Source of the DNA: Deltaproteobacteria bacterium
GTDB lineage: Bacteria > Myxococcota_A > UBA9160 > UBA4427
Assembly (NCBI GenBank): GCA_002709835.1
Contig: PAQX01000032.1
Span: 1-32,906 of the forward strand
Direction of reading: 5' to 3'
DNA length: 32,906 bases
In this document: piece after piece, positions 22,058 through 30,149 of the stretch
Layout: each line of letters starts with the position of its first letter
Position numbering within the stretch: the stretch's first letter is position 1
Translations under genes and position numbers: made by a program
Notes under the pieces: generated by a model
What the model saw: the letters and a program-made list of their open reading frames with translations, nothing else
What the model was told of the DNA's origin: nothing
Databases searched by the model: none

Positions 22058-24159
22058 TGCACCAACCCGATCGTTATCTGCGACGTGCTCCGGATCTCGT
22101 CGAGGGAGATCGGGGACGGCTCGCCGTTTCGGATCGCGGCGAGGGTGTCCTTGATCGCCGTCGCCTGCCCCTTGTCCTGGTTCAGCCCCTTGAGCTGCTT
22201 GCCGCCGGGCAGGGTCGTCACGCGGAAGTTGTCGCAGATCGCGCTCTTTCCGTCTGCGTGGACTTCCCAGCGTTCCTTCGGGAGCTCGGTACTCGCGTTC
22301 GCAAGATACGAGATCGACGCCGTCGATCCGTCCGCGTAGCGCACGACGATCACCGTCGAGTCATCGGTCTCCGGATCGCGACCTAGCGCGTTCGCCGTGG
22401 CCCCCGTCGGCGGGGCGCCCACCAGATACGTGCACAGGTCCACGAAGTGGCAGACCTCGCCGATCACGCGGCCACCGCCGACCTTCGGGTCGGTCAGCCA
22501 GGTCCCGCCCGGCGTCGCTCCCGCCGCGACCACGTACTGGATCGCCATCGGTCCGCTCCGCTTCGCGAAGGCCTCCCGCACCGCGCGGGCGTGAGAGGAG
22601 AAGCGGCGGTTGTACCCGACCATCAGGAAGCCATCGTTCTCTTCGGCCGCCCGGAGGGTCGCATCAACCTCTTCCATCGTGAGCCCGACCGGCTTCTCGA
22701 GCCAGACAGCCTTGTCCGCGCGCAGCGCCTGCTCGGCGAGGGTCGCGTGGGTGTCGTGCTGGGTCGTGACGAAGACGAGATCGACCGCGTCGTCGGCGAA
22801 GACCTCGCTCGCGTCGGTCCCGCAGGTCGCGAACCCGAAGCGCTCCCCCGTTCGCTGAGCAGACGGACCGGTCGAGGTCACGACGCTCTGCATCGAGATC
22901 TTCGACTCCTTCACCAGCGCGGGAAGGAGCACCGCCTTCGCGTAGTTGCCGGCGCCGACGAACGAGATCCCCACCTCGTCCTTCTTCGCGCGCGAAGCGG
23001 TCTTCCCGGCGACGGCCGTCGAGCGGGAGCGATCGGGATCCTCCGCATAGCGGAAGACCGCGGCGAGGGATTTTCGTTCGCCCTTCGCGAGGGCTTCATA
23101 GACCTCCGTCGCCCGCTCGAAGGGCACGCTCTCCACGTCCATCGTGAGGGGATCGATCGCCCCGCGGGCGGCGAGGTCCACGAAGGCCTGGAGGTTGCGC
23201 TGCTCGGTCCAACGGACATAGCCGATCGGGTAGTCGAGACCGACCTCTTCGTACTTGCGGTCGTAGCGGCCCGGGCCGTACGACATGCTCATGCGGAGAT
23301 CGAGCTCCTTCTCGTAGAAGGTCCGCCGATCGAGGTCCATGGCCGTCGCACCGACCGCGACGACGCGCCCCTTGTGGCGGCAGAGTTCGGCGGCGAGCTG
23401 GATCGGCGCCGAGCTGTCCGAGGCGGCGGTCACGATCGCCATGTCGGCCCCGTGCCCGCCGGTCGCGCTCGCGAGGAAGGGCTCGTGGTCATCGCCCGGC
23501 GCGGCGCCGAACTCCATTCCCTGGGCGCGCGCCTGCTCGATCCGCGTGGGGTCGAGGTCGATTCCGTAGACGCGGCATCCGTTGGCGAGCAGGAGCTGGA
23601 CCGTCAGCTGACCGATCAGGCCGAGGCCGATCACGACGACGACCTCACCGAGCGACGGATCGCCGACCCGAAGGCCCTGCATCGCGATCGCGCCGAGGGT
23701 CGCGAAGGAAGCCTTCTCGAGAGAGAGGCCCTCCGGTACGTGTGCCGTCAGGTTCTCCGGGACGACGACGAGCTCGGCGTGGTTCGCATAGCCCGCCCCC
23801 GCGCAGGCGACGAGATCGCCCGGCTGGAACGAGGCGACGCCGGGGCCGACCTCTTCGACGCTGCCCGCGCTCGCGTAACCGAGGGGCTGCGGCGCATCGA
23901 GCTTGTTCACGACCGTGCGATAGGTCGGCAGCGGTCCTTCGTGCTTGAGCTTGCGAAGCACCTGACTCACGAGATCCGGACGGCTGCGCGCCTTGCCGAG
24001 CATCGACCTCCGCGCGAAGTCCATCGCCATCTTCTCGGTCCCGGGCGACATGACCGAGTGGACGTTGCGCACGAGGACCATGCCCGGACCCACGGCGGGG
24101 GCCGGCACTTCGACGATCTCGAGGGATCCGGAGCGGGGACTCTGGAGGACCTGCTTCAT
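22054..24159 (-). CDS. Bi-domain oxidoreductase: alcohol-dehydrogenase-like plus Gfo/Idh/MocA
   Basis: The 701-residue protein joins two dehydrogenases. Residues 1-370 are an MDR (medium-chain alcohol dehydrogenase-like) domain with GYASAGSVEEVGPGV and the NAD(P) motif VIGLGLIG (from 176); the usual catalytic zinc Cys is absent, the position reading SVMSPGTE. After a Ser/Lys-rich linker, residues about 393-701 are a Gfo/Idh/MocA domain with ISFVGAGNYAKAVL, VWLEKPVGL (Lys of the EKP motif) and WLTDPKVGGGRVIGEVCHFVD. Such fused enzymes recur in polysaccharide loci and are thought to oxidise or rearrange nucleotide sugars, but no reaction is established to my knowledge. Its start overlaps the DUF362 stop by four bases. 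Confidence 0.9.
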   Translation of the reverse strand: MKQVLQSPRSGSLEIVEVPAPAVGPGMVLVRNVHSVMSPGTEKMAMDFARRSMLGKARSRPDLVSQVLRKLKHEGPLPTYRTVVNKLDAPQPLGYASAGSVEEVGPGVASFQPGDLVACAGAGYANHAELVVVPENLTAHVPEGLSLEKASFATLGAIAMQGLRVGDPSLGEVVVVIGLGLIGQLTVQLLLANGCRVYGIDLDPTRIEQARAQGMEFGAAPGDDHEPFLASATGGHGADMAIVTAASDSSAPIQLAAELCRHKGRVVAVGATAMDLDRRTFYEKELDLRMSMSYGPGRYDRKYEEVGLDYPIGYVRWTEQRNLQAFVDLAARGAIDPLTMDVESVPFERATEVYEALAKGERKSLAAVFRYAEDPDRSRSTAVAGKTASRAKKDEVGISFVGAGNYAKAVLLPALVKESKISMQSVVTSTGPSAQRTGERFGFATCGTDASEVFADDAVDLVFVTTQHDTHATLAEQALRADKAVWLEKPVGLTMEEVDATLRAAEENDGFLMVGYNRRFSSHARAVREAFAKRSGPMAIQYVVAAGATPGGTWLTDPKVGGGRVIGEVCHFVDLCTYLVGAPPTGATANALGRDPETDDSTVIVVRYADGSTASISYLANASTELPKERWEVHADGKSAICDNFRVTTLPGGKQLKGLNQDKGQATAIKDTLAAIRNGEPSPISLDEIRSTSQITIGLVH

Positions 24160-25694
24160 CGTGCGTTCCCTCCGCGACCTGCTCGACAGTCGGGCGAGAA
24201 TTCCTTCGTCGCCCCTTGCTCGACGTGACCGATCCAGCCGGCGTGGGCCTCGAAGGGCTCCGCGGACGTGATCTCGTCGAGCGTTCGATCCGTCACGCCC
24301 TCAGCGTCTTCCGCGCAAACGCCCACGACGACGTCGGCGGCGCTGCGCACGGCGGTGATCCGTGCGGTCTCGTCTTCCATCGGCCCGCGGACGACGGCGA
24401 GGCGCTGTTCGTCGAAGCCCATCAGGCGAATCGCCGCGAGGTCGACCGCCACCGGATCCGCCGCCGCGACGACGGCCCCGAGCGGCACGTCCCGGGTCAC
24501 CAGCGGGCCTTCGCCTTCTCCAGCGAGGACGCCGTCGATCAGCGTCAGCACGGTCCTCACCGGACCGTCGTGATCGAGGTGGAGTCCGTCCTTGTCGCTG
24601 TAGTAGAGGCAGCGGTTGAGGTCACAGCACATACGCCACGTCGTGCGGTTGCCGTACCAGTTCCCCGATCGAATGAACTGGTCGCCGCGGGTCGCCGTCT
24701 CCACGCGCCGCGCCATCTGGAAGATCTTGAGTCCCTTCCCCTTCGCGAGCAGCGGGCGGGCGATCTCCGTCGCGCGACTGCGCAGACGGTCGATCATCGA
24801 GTTCTCCGGGAACTCGTCACCGCCCTCGTCGACGGAACCGAGGCTGTGGTGTGGCAGCCAGTTCTTGTCGCCGTTGATGCCCACGAGGTTCTTGAGCGCG
24901 AGGGTCACGCCCGTCTTCTTGTGGGTCTTCAGCTTGGGCAGATTGATCACGAGGTCCGCGGAGAGCACGGTCTCGGAGAGCAGATAGGCGTTCCGGCCGT
25001 TGCTGTGATGCTCGGCGGTCGGTCCCGGGTCGTAGTCGGCGCCACGGAAGCGGTTCGGATCGAGGCCCGAGCCGGTGAAGAAGCTGGTGTCACCGAGGTC
25101 GACGGCGCGGTAACCGGCGGGATCGCCGGCCAACGTCTTGCGTTCGTCGATGATCCCGTCCTTGAATATCACCGCTTCGCGGCGGAGGTCGATCACTTCG
25201 AGCACGCGACCGATCGCTTCATCATAGATGCGGACGATGTCGTCGAGGCCGGTGATCGCGCTGACCTTCTCGAAGTCGCAATCCATCTGGGGCGCTTCGG
25301 CGATGGCGACGCTACCCTCAGGGCCGGCGGCGATCATCGCGTAGTCGGCGACCGCGCGGATGATCGCGCCGTGGGTGATCACGCTGTCGACGGTCCCTCC
25401 TCGGCCGTCCTCGGCGGGGTTCCAGTGCCGGATCAGATTCGGCTTGAGGATGATGCGCTTGCCCGCCGGAACGAGATCGCCGATCGGGTTCCAGTCGGGT
25501 GTTCCGAAACGGGCGCCATCGAGGCCAAGCCCACGTAGCGCCGAACGCACGGCGGAATACACCTGGTTCGGCGGTCCGCTGGAGGCGGACTCGCCCAGGA
25601 GGCGGGTGATCTCGGGATAGTCCTTACCGGGCCCCCACGGTGCAGCGATCCCGGCGTAGTTCGGCTGGCAACGACCCAGCCCGACACGAATCAT
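24156..25694 (-). CDS. DUF362-family protein
   Basis: The 512-residue protein carries the DUF362 hallmark NLPKLKTHKKTGVTLALKNL at 251-270, followed by VGINGDK. LKPNLIRHWNP near residue 83 and AADPVAVDLAAIRLMG near the C-terminus are also family features. No ferredoxin-type 4Fe-4S clusters (CxxCxxC) are visible, so this is the short DUF362 form without an electron-carrier tail. Its biochemical role is unknown. It overlaps the CapK-like gene at its start and the bi-domain oxidoreductase at its end by four bases each, so all are translated together. Confidence 0.9.
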   Translation of the reverse strand: MIRVGLGRCQPNYAGIAAPWGPGKDYPEITRLLGESASSGPPNQVYSAVRSALRGLGLDGARFGTPDWNPIGDLVPAGKRIILKPNLIRHWNPAEDGRGGTVDSVITHGAIIRAVADYAMIAAGPEGSVAIAEAPQMDCDFEKVSAITGLDDIVRIYDEAIGRVLEVIDLRREAVIFKDGIIDERKTLAGDPAGYRAVDLGDTSFFTGSGLDPNRFRGADYDPGPTAEHHSNGRNAYLLSETVLSADLVINLPKLKTHKKTGVTLALKNLVGINGDKNWLPHHSLGSVDEGGDEFPENSMIDRLRSRATEIARPLLAKGKGLKIFQMARRVETATRGDQFIRSGNWYGNRTTWRMCCDLNRCLYYSDKDGLHLDHDGPVRTVLTLIDGVLAGEGEGPLVTRDVPLGAVVAAADPVAVDLAAIRLMGFDEQRLAVVRGPMEDETARITAVRSAADVVVGVCAEDAEGVTDRTLDEITSAEPFEAHAGWIGHVEQGATKEFSPDCRAGRGGNAR

Positions 25695-27121
25695 CCCTCT
25701 CTCCCGTCCATCTCGACACTCGCTTGTGTCGGCTGGCGACCCACCCGGGACTTGACAGCCCGGAACTTACCATTCGGCTCTCGCGGAATCTCGCCGACGC
25801 GCTTGAGATCGACGTGAATCTCGTCTCCGAGACGCATCCGGATCTCGCGCATCACGTCCGCTTCTGCTGCCGCGTCGAATCCACCGCGCGGCACGATCAA
25901 CACTTCGATCGCGGAGGCCTCCTCCTGGAGGATCTGCGCCTCGGCGATCTCGAGCTGTTCCTTGAAGACGTGATCCATCCGACCGATCCAGCGACCGTCG
26001 GGCGTCACGATGTAGTCCTCGATCCGGCCATCGACGTCGAGGAAGACCTCGCCCGGTCGACCACAGGGGCACGGATGCTTCGAGCGCGTGCCGACGTCCC
26101 CGATCCGGTAGCGGATGAAGGGCGTCGCATCGTTCGCAAATCCGGTCACGAGCAGCGCACCCCGCACGAAGTCGTCGGTCTCCTCCACCGCTTCGACTTC
26201 GACTGCGCCGAACTCCATGTCGAGGTGGAGGTTCCCCGCGCTGCAGCCCGTCATGGAGACCGCGAACTCGCTCGTCCCGTAGCGATCGTAGATCTTCGTC
26301 GCGAAGGCTTCTTCGATGTCGTCGCGGTGGAACGCCAGGAGCGACTCGGAGGAGGGAAAGATCGCCTTCACGCGCCCCGCTTCGAGCGGCCGACCCGCTT
26401 CGAGCATCGCCCGCGCGAGCAGGTGGATCGACGACGGGTATCCCTCGATGTACGTGACGGGCAGCGTGTGCATCGCGCCCACATACGCGGGCAGGTTCGC
26501 CGGCGTCATGTGATAGAGCGAGAAGAGCGTCTGGTGGCTGTAGTGGTTGGTGCGCCAGTAGGGGGGCTTCGATGCGCCGAGGGGCACGACCATCTGGCCG
26601 CCGAAAGTGAAGTGCGGGTTCCGCAGCTGCGCCCCTACTCGGCGACGCAGACGCCAGACGGCCGCGTACTCTTCCGCGAGGGACTCGCTCGTGTACCAGA
26701 GGGGCAGTGCGCTGCCGGTCGTCCCGCTCGTCTTGCCCTTCAGGCGGCGCTCCGCCGGGATGTCTTCGGCAAGAAGCGACTCCGGCGCGTCGCGATAGGC
26801 CTGCTTCTCGAGGATCGGAAAGGCGCCGAGGATCTCGGCGATCCCCTTCGCCGGCTCGTCGTGGGTCGGGACGAACTCGGGCAGGCCCATCGCGCGATAG
26901 TGCGGGACGTGCCTCCGCGCCCGGTTCGCGAGGTTCGCGAGCCGGCGCAACTGATAGGCGTGCAGGCCTTCGAGGGGGGCCCCGTCGAGCGCTTCGATCG
27001 CCCCGAGCGTCTTCTCGAAGTGGGACGTAAATCGGGCGCGATATCGTTTCCAGCCCGCGTAGGTGCAGGCCAATTCCTGGACCGCGATCGGCAGCCGGGC
27101 GTAGATCGCATCCGTGTTCAC
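25691..27121 (-). CDS. CapK/PaaK-like adenylate-forming enzyme
   Basis: The 476-residue protein resembles phenylacetate-CoA ligase-like proteins of capsule loci (CapK). TSGTTGSALPLWY (131-143) is the ATP phosphate loop, IYDRYGTSEF the second adenylation motif and DGRIEDYIVTPDGR the hinge region with Asp; the final Lys region is EPNGKFRAVKSRVG. Adenylate-forming enzymes activate a carboxylate as acyl-AMP and pass it to a thiol or amine. The GTG start at 27121 overlaps the previous stop (GTGA); the frame upstream of it is open, but that stretch is the coding strand of the previous gene in another frame. Substrate is unknown; an acyl or amino-acid decoration of the glycan is a guess. Confidence 0.87.
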   Translation of the reverse strand: MNTDAIYARLPIAVQELACTYAGWKRYRARFTSHFEKTLGAIEALDGAPLEGLHAYQLRRLANLANRARRHVPHYRAMGLPEFVPTHDEPAKGIAEILGAFPILEKQAYRDAPESLLAEDIPAERRLKGKTSGTTGSALPLWYTSESLAEEYAAVWRLRRRVGAQLRNPHFTFGGQMVVPLGASKPPYWRTNHYSHQTLFSLYHMTPANLPAYVGAMHTLPVTYIEGYPSSIHLLARAMLEAGRPLEAGRVKAIFPSSESLLAFHRDDIEEAFATKIYDRYGTSEFAVSMTGCSAGNLHLDMEFGAVEVEAVEETDDFVRGALLVTGFANDATPFIRYRIGDVGTRSKHPCPCGRPGEVFLDVDGRIEDYIVTPDGRWIGRMDHVFKEQLEIAEAQILQEEASAIEVLIVPRGGFDAAAEADVMREIRMRLGDEIHVDLKRVGEIPREPNGKFRAVKSRVGRQPTQASVEMDGREG

Positions 27122-28173
27122 GCGGTGGCCTCGTCCTTCAACTCGATGGTCGCGACGACCGGGAGATGGTCCGAGGCCTTTCGCGCCGCGGGGGAGTCGT
27201 GCTCCTCGACCTCGACGACGTCGGCGTTGCGGGAGTAGATGCGATCGAGGGAGAGAATCGGGCGACCGGACGGGAAGCTCGCGGGCCAGTCGCGGTTGTG
27301 ATGGAGGCCGAGGCTCTCTTCGAGGACCTGTGAACCCTTGCACTTGCGCCACGCGTTCATGTCGCCCATCAGCACCGCGGGCCCCGAGTTGAGTGCCGGA
27401 TGCCCCATCAGCGTCTGGACCTGCCGGTGACGGGTCCGATCGACCAGGGACAGATGGGTCGCGACGACGCCGAGCGCAGCACCGGCGGTTCCGACTTGGG
27501 CCGCGAGGGCCCCGCGGCGTTCGATCCGCGAGTACGAAATGTCGAGGACAGAGACGCCGGTGATCGGGTAGCGGGAGAGGATCGCGTTCCCGAGCTGGCC
27601 GCGGCTGTGGCGGCGGGTCGCCGCGAAGGCCATGTAGAGGTCGAGCTCGTGACAGAGCTGACCGAGCTCGTCGTCGGCCGTCGGCCCCTCGTCGTCGAAG
27701 GGCCGGAGCACTTCCTGAAGCGCGATCACGTCGGCGTCCATCTCCGAGATGACGTAACCCGCCCGTGCGACGTCGGGCTTCGCTCGCCCGTTCGCTCCCT
27801 GCCAACGATGGACGTTGTAGGTGGCCACGCGTACTGAGTCGGACATGATCAAAGGTGGTATCGGCCGTCTGGGGCCCAGAACCAAGCTCAAATGAGGCTC
27901 CAGAGGCAGCTTCCGGGCCGTTTCGACGACGTCCCGGGCCTGATTCACGGACTCCCGGGCCTGGCTCCCGAACGCCCGGATCCGCTCCTCGGCCTGGTCC
28001 TTCGCCTTGCGCGCCGCGACCCGCGCGCGTGCAGTCGCCTCGGACGCGCGATCGCCGGCGCGGGAGGCACGATCACGCAGCTCCTTGGCGGCGGCCTGGC
28101 TCTGGCGGCGCCGAGCGGCCTGCTTGGGCTTCGCTGCCACGGTCTCCTCGCTTGCGGGGCTCGGCCGGTTCAT
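27118..28173 (-). CDS. Endonuclease/exonuclease/phosphatase-fold protein with Ala/Arg/Lys-rich N-terminal extension
   Basis: Residues about 110-351 form an EEP (DNase I-like) domain starting SVRVATYNVHRWQG, with VIALQEVLRPF, AVLMGDMNAW and the terminal ASDHLPVVATIEL, giving the Asn, Glu, Asp and His catalytic set. Members hydrolyse phosphodiesters in nucleic acids or phospholipids. An ATG at 27846 starts the domain directly (242 aa), but has no clear ribosome binding site. From ATG 28173 the frame adds about 109 residues that are helical and full of Ala, Arg, Lys, Glu (for example RVAARKAKDQAEERIR). GC-rich third positions support coding in most of that extension, then weaken over the last 20 codons before 27846. 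I list the longer form; the start is uncertain. First gene of the four-gene operon. Confidence 0.75.
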   Translation of the reverse strand: MNRPSPASEETVAAKPKQAARRRQSQAAAKELRDRASRAGDRASEATARARVAARKAKDQAEERIRAFGSQARESVNQARDVVETARKLPLEPHLSLVLGPRRPIPPLIMSDSVRVATYNVHRWQGANGRAKPDVARAGYVISEMDADVIALQEVLRPFDDEGPTADDELGQLCHELDLYMAFAATRRHSRGQLGNAILSRYPITGVSVLDISYSRIERRGALAAQVGTAGAALGVVATHLSLVDRTRHRQVQTLMGHPALNSGPAVLMGDMNAWRKCKGSQVLEESLGLHHNRDWPASFPSGRPILSLDRIYSRNADVVEVEEHDSPAARKASDHLPVVATIELKDEATA

Positions 28174-28386
28174 GGGGGCGTTGACGCGGCGGGCGGGTGC
28201 GCCCCCGGAGTGTACGTCGTCCCGGCGGAGGCTCGTGCATCGGCACTGTAATCCGTCCGCCCCCACGGTCGCGCAGCGGAAGGCTGCAGGGAGGTCCGTG
28301 GCCAAGTGCCCACGACGGGCCAGCCAGGTGCATCCCCCGATTCAGACGGGGCGGGCGCGATGCGGGCCCGAGCCGACCCTGGGCCA

Positions 28387-28413
28387 GAGCGCCCCGCGGG
28401 AATCAGGGCGCTC
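28387..28413. repeat. Inverted repeat, 8-bp stem
   Basis: GAGCGCCC and GGGCGCTC are perfect complements around an 11-base loop. It is one of a group of hairpins downstream of the histone-like gene. No T-run adjoins it. Terminator, processing signal or protein site are all possible. Confidence 0.45.
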
Positions 28414-28440
28414 CGCTCGGGATGAGAGCCCAACGCCGCT

Positions 28441-28464
28441 TCGAACCCGCCGATCCGGGTTCGA
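28441..28464. repeat. Inverted repeat, 9-bp stem
   Basis: TCGAACCCG and CGGGTTCGA are perfect complements around the six-base loop CCGATC, 27 bases from the neighbouring hairpin. It is the strongest stem of the spacer. Its arm resembles a tRNA T-arm, but no cloverleaf can be built around it on either strand. Confidence 0.5.
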
Positions 28465-28621
28465 CCGCCGACCGATCCGATCCGCGACGAAGTCTCTGGC
28501 GGCTTCGCTGCACTCGAGCGAATCCGCGTCCGAGCCGCGAGACCGCACGAAATCCCGAGCTCCGAATTCACCCCTCACCATTAGGCGTGCCGCCCGGACT
28601 AACGGTCGGCCCGTCTCCGGA

Positions 28622-28849
28622 TCAGCGCGGGGCGGCGGCCGGGCCCACGGTTCGCTCGGGGCGCGGCACGTCGCGGCCCATGACCGTCTGCCGTTCCGCG
28701 CGGCGCGCGTTCTCGATCGCCTCGTCGCAGATCGCGCGGAGCGCGTTCGAGAGGACGGGAAGAACCCGATCGGAGGGGTTGAACCCGGACGCCGACTTCA
28801 CTTCGGCCGTGAGATTGCTCGCAACGAGGAGAATGTCCCCCTCACTCAT
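28622..28849 (-). CDS. Small bacterial histone-fold protein (NFYB/HAP3-like)
   Basis: The 75-residue protein starts at ATG 28849 with GAGGGAGAG just upstream. The pattern matches single histone folds: a short first helix (ILLVASNLTAEVK), the turn GFNPSD, a long central helix (RVLPVLSNALRAICDEAIEN, then ARRAE), and the loop and third helix RQTVMGRDVP. R-x-T-V followed by Asp at 60 is the diagnostic L2/alpha-3 signature of archaeal histones and of bacterial histones such as Bdellovibrio Bd0055, often labelled NFYB/HAP3-like. A Pro/Arg tail follows. Such proteins dimerise and bind DNA; this one is more acidic than archaeal histones, so DNA binding is not certain. It is divergent from the antiporter gene. 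Confidence 0.75.
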   Translation of the reverse strand: MSEGDILLVASNLTAEVKSASGFNPSDRVLPVLSNALRAICDEAIENARRAERQTVMGRDVPRPERTVGPAAAPR

Positions 28850-29168
28850 CCCGCTCTCCCTCGGCCCCGACACCACATCACGAAGAACGCAAGCGTCGCC
28901 GCGCTCGGCGAGAACGTCCAGCGTTCCGCGCCATTACAGGGTCGAGCCGCTCGGTCTGGATGGGGTTCGAGCCCTCTCTCCGCACGGGTCCGGCCCCTCG
29001 GGTCGCATGTATGTGGAACCGGTCGCTCCGGGAAGTCCGATGCCTCGAATCTCGTTCCATTGGAGCTAGACTCGGCCGGCCCCGCAGATCGCCCTCCGAC
29101 CCGAAACCCAGGCGATCCGTCCCTCTCGCCGCCTGACCTGCCGCGAACGCCAGGAGACTCCCGCGCCC
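28850..29168. other. Divergent intergenic region, 319 bases
   Basis: This separates the histone-like gene (minus) from the antiporter gene (plus), so both promoters should lie here. I see no coding frame with family resemblance and no tRNA, although GGTTCGAGCC near 28967 looks like a T-loop; no acceptor or anticodon stems pair around it. No clear operator repeats were noticed. Confidence 0.5.
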
Positions 29169-30128
29169 GTGCCCGATCTGGTCGTGTCGCTCCTGTTGAT
29201 CCTCGCCGGATGCGCGCTCCTCTACGTCGGTGGGGACATGCTCGTCTCTGCCTCGACGTTCATCGCGAACCGGATCGGGATGAGTCCGATCGCGATCGGT
29301 GCGACCGTCGTGGCGATCGGCACGAGCGCTCCGGAGTTCTCGGTCAGCCTCGATGCGGCGCTCTCGGGCCACTCGGGGATTTCGGTCGGCAACGTCGTCG
29401 GTTCCAACGTCTGCAACATCATCCTGGTGCTGGGCCTCTGCGCCCTCCTCAGACCCGTGACGGTTTCCCGAGACGTCTACCGAATCGACTTCCCGATCCT
29501 GATCTTCGTGTCCGCCGTCTTCACGTTCATGGTCAACGACGCGCTGATCTCCCGCCTCGAGGGCGCGTTCCTCGGGTCAGGCCTGCTCGCCTACGTCGTC
29601 TGGAACCTGCGGCGCGCGGCAGAAGACGAAGAGCTGGGCGAACTCCTCGGCGAGGAAGTCGCCGAGGCCCTGGGCGAGGACGAGCAGAACTGGCTCATGC
29701 CGGTCGGCCGCGCCCTCCTCGGGATCGCGTTCCTCGGCCTCGGGGCCAAGTGGCTGGTCGACGGATCGCTCCAGACCCTCGCGCCCTATGCGCTCTCCGA
29801 GGCGGCGATCGGGATCACCGTCGTCGCTCTCGGTACGAGCGTCCCCGAGATCGGAACCTCGATCATCGCCGCCCGGAAGGGCCACGGCGATCTCGCCGTG
29901 GGCAACGCGATCGGCTCCAGCGTCTTCAATCTGCTCGGCGTCCTCGGCGCGACCGCCTCGATTCGCCCGCTTCCGGCGAACGACGTCGACCTGATGGACG
30001 GCGCGATCCTGATCGCGACGAGCGTCGCCGGACTCGTCCTCGTGGCCCGGCCCGGGGGCATCGGCCGAGTCCAGGGGACGGTGTTGATCGTGACCTATGG
30101 CCTCTATCTGGCGACCGCGATCTTCTGA
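29169..30128 (+). CDS. CaCA-family Na+/Ca2+ antiporter (YrbG-like)
   Basis: This 319-residue inner-membrane protein has about 10 helices arranged as two inverted halves. Each half has the alpha-repeat signature: IAIGATVVAIGTSAPEFSVS with GNVVGSNVCNI in the first, and IGITVVALGTSVPEIGTS with GNAIGSSVFNLLG in the second. The conserved Glu of each TSxPE binds the cation. An acidic cytoplasmic loop (EDEELGELLGEEVAEALGED) joins the halves, as in this family. It exchanges Na+ (possibly K+ too) for Ca2+. It starts with GTG; an AGGAG lies about 12 bases upstream. The gene is alone, convergent with the oxidoreductase. Confidence 0.93.
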   Translation: MPDLVVSLLLILAGCALLYVGGDMLVSASTFIANRIGMSPIAIGATVVAIGTSAPEFSVSLDAALSGHSGISVGNVVGSNVCNIILVLGLCALLRPVTVSRDVYRIDFPILIFVSAVFTFMVNDALISRLEGAFLGSGLLAYVVWNLRRAAEDEELGELLGEEVAEALGEDEQNWLMPVGRALLGIAFLGLGAKWLVDGSLQTLAPYALSEAAIGITVVALGTSVPEIGTSIIAARKGHGDLAVGNAIGSSVFNLLGVLGATASIRPLPANDVDLMDGAILIATSVAGLVLVARPGGIGRVQGTVLIVTYGLYLATAIF

Positions 30129-30149
30129 GTTCGCGGCGCCGCCCGAGCC

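Larger units (their letters stand above)
28174..28621. other. 448-base spacer with three hairpins, no gene recognised
   Basis: This lies between the EEP-like gene and the histone-like gene, both on the minus strand. Reading frames across it look like shadows with no family resemblance. It holds three perfect inverted repeats: CCCCG/CGGGG at 28335-28351, an 8-bp stem at 28387-28413 and a 9-bp stem at 28441-28464. The likely contents are the end of the histone-gene transcript and the promoter of the four-gene operon. T-arm-like TTCGA sequences do not fold into a tRNA. Confidence 0.5.

Noticed and set aside
28430..28470. tRNA T-arm-like hairpin
   Set aside because: The stem is too long (9 bp) and the loop has six bases; no cloverleaf fits.
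28930..28990. tRNA-like T-loop (GGTTCGAGCC)
   Set aside because: No 7-bp acceptor stem, D-arm or anticodon arm can be paired around it on either strand.
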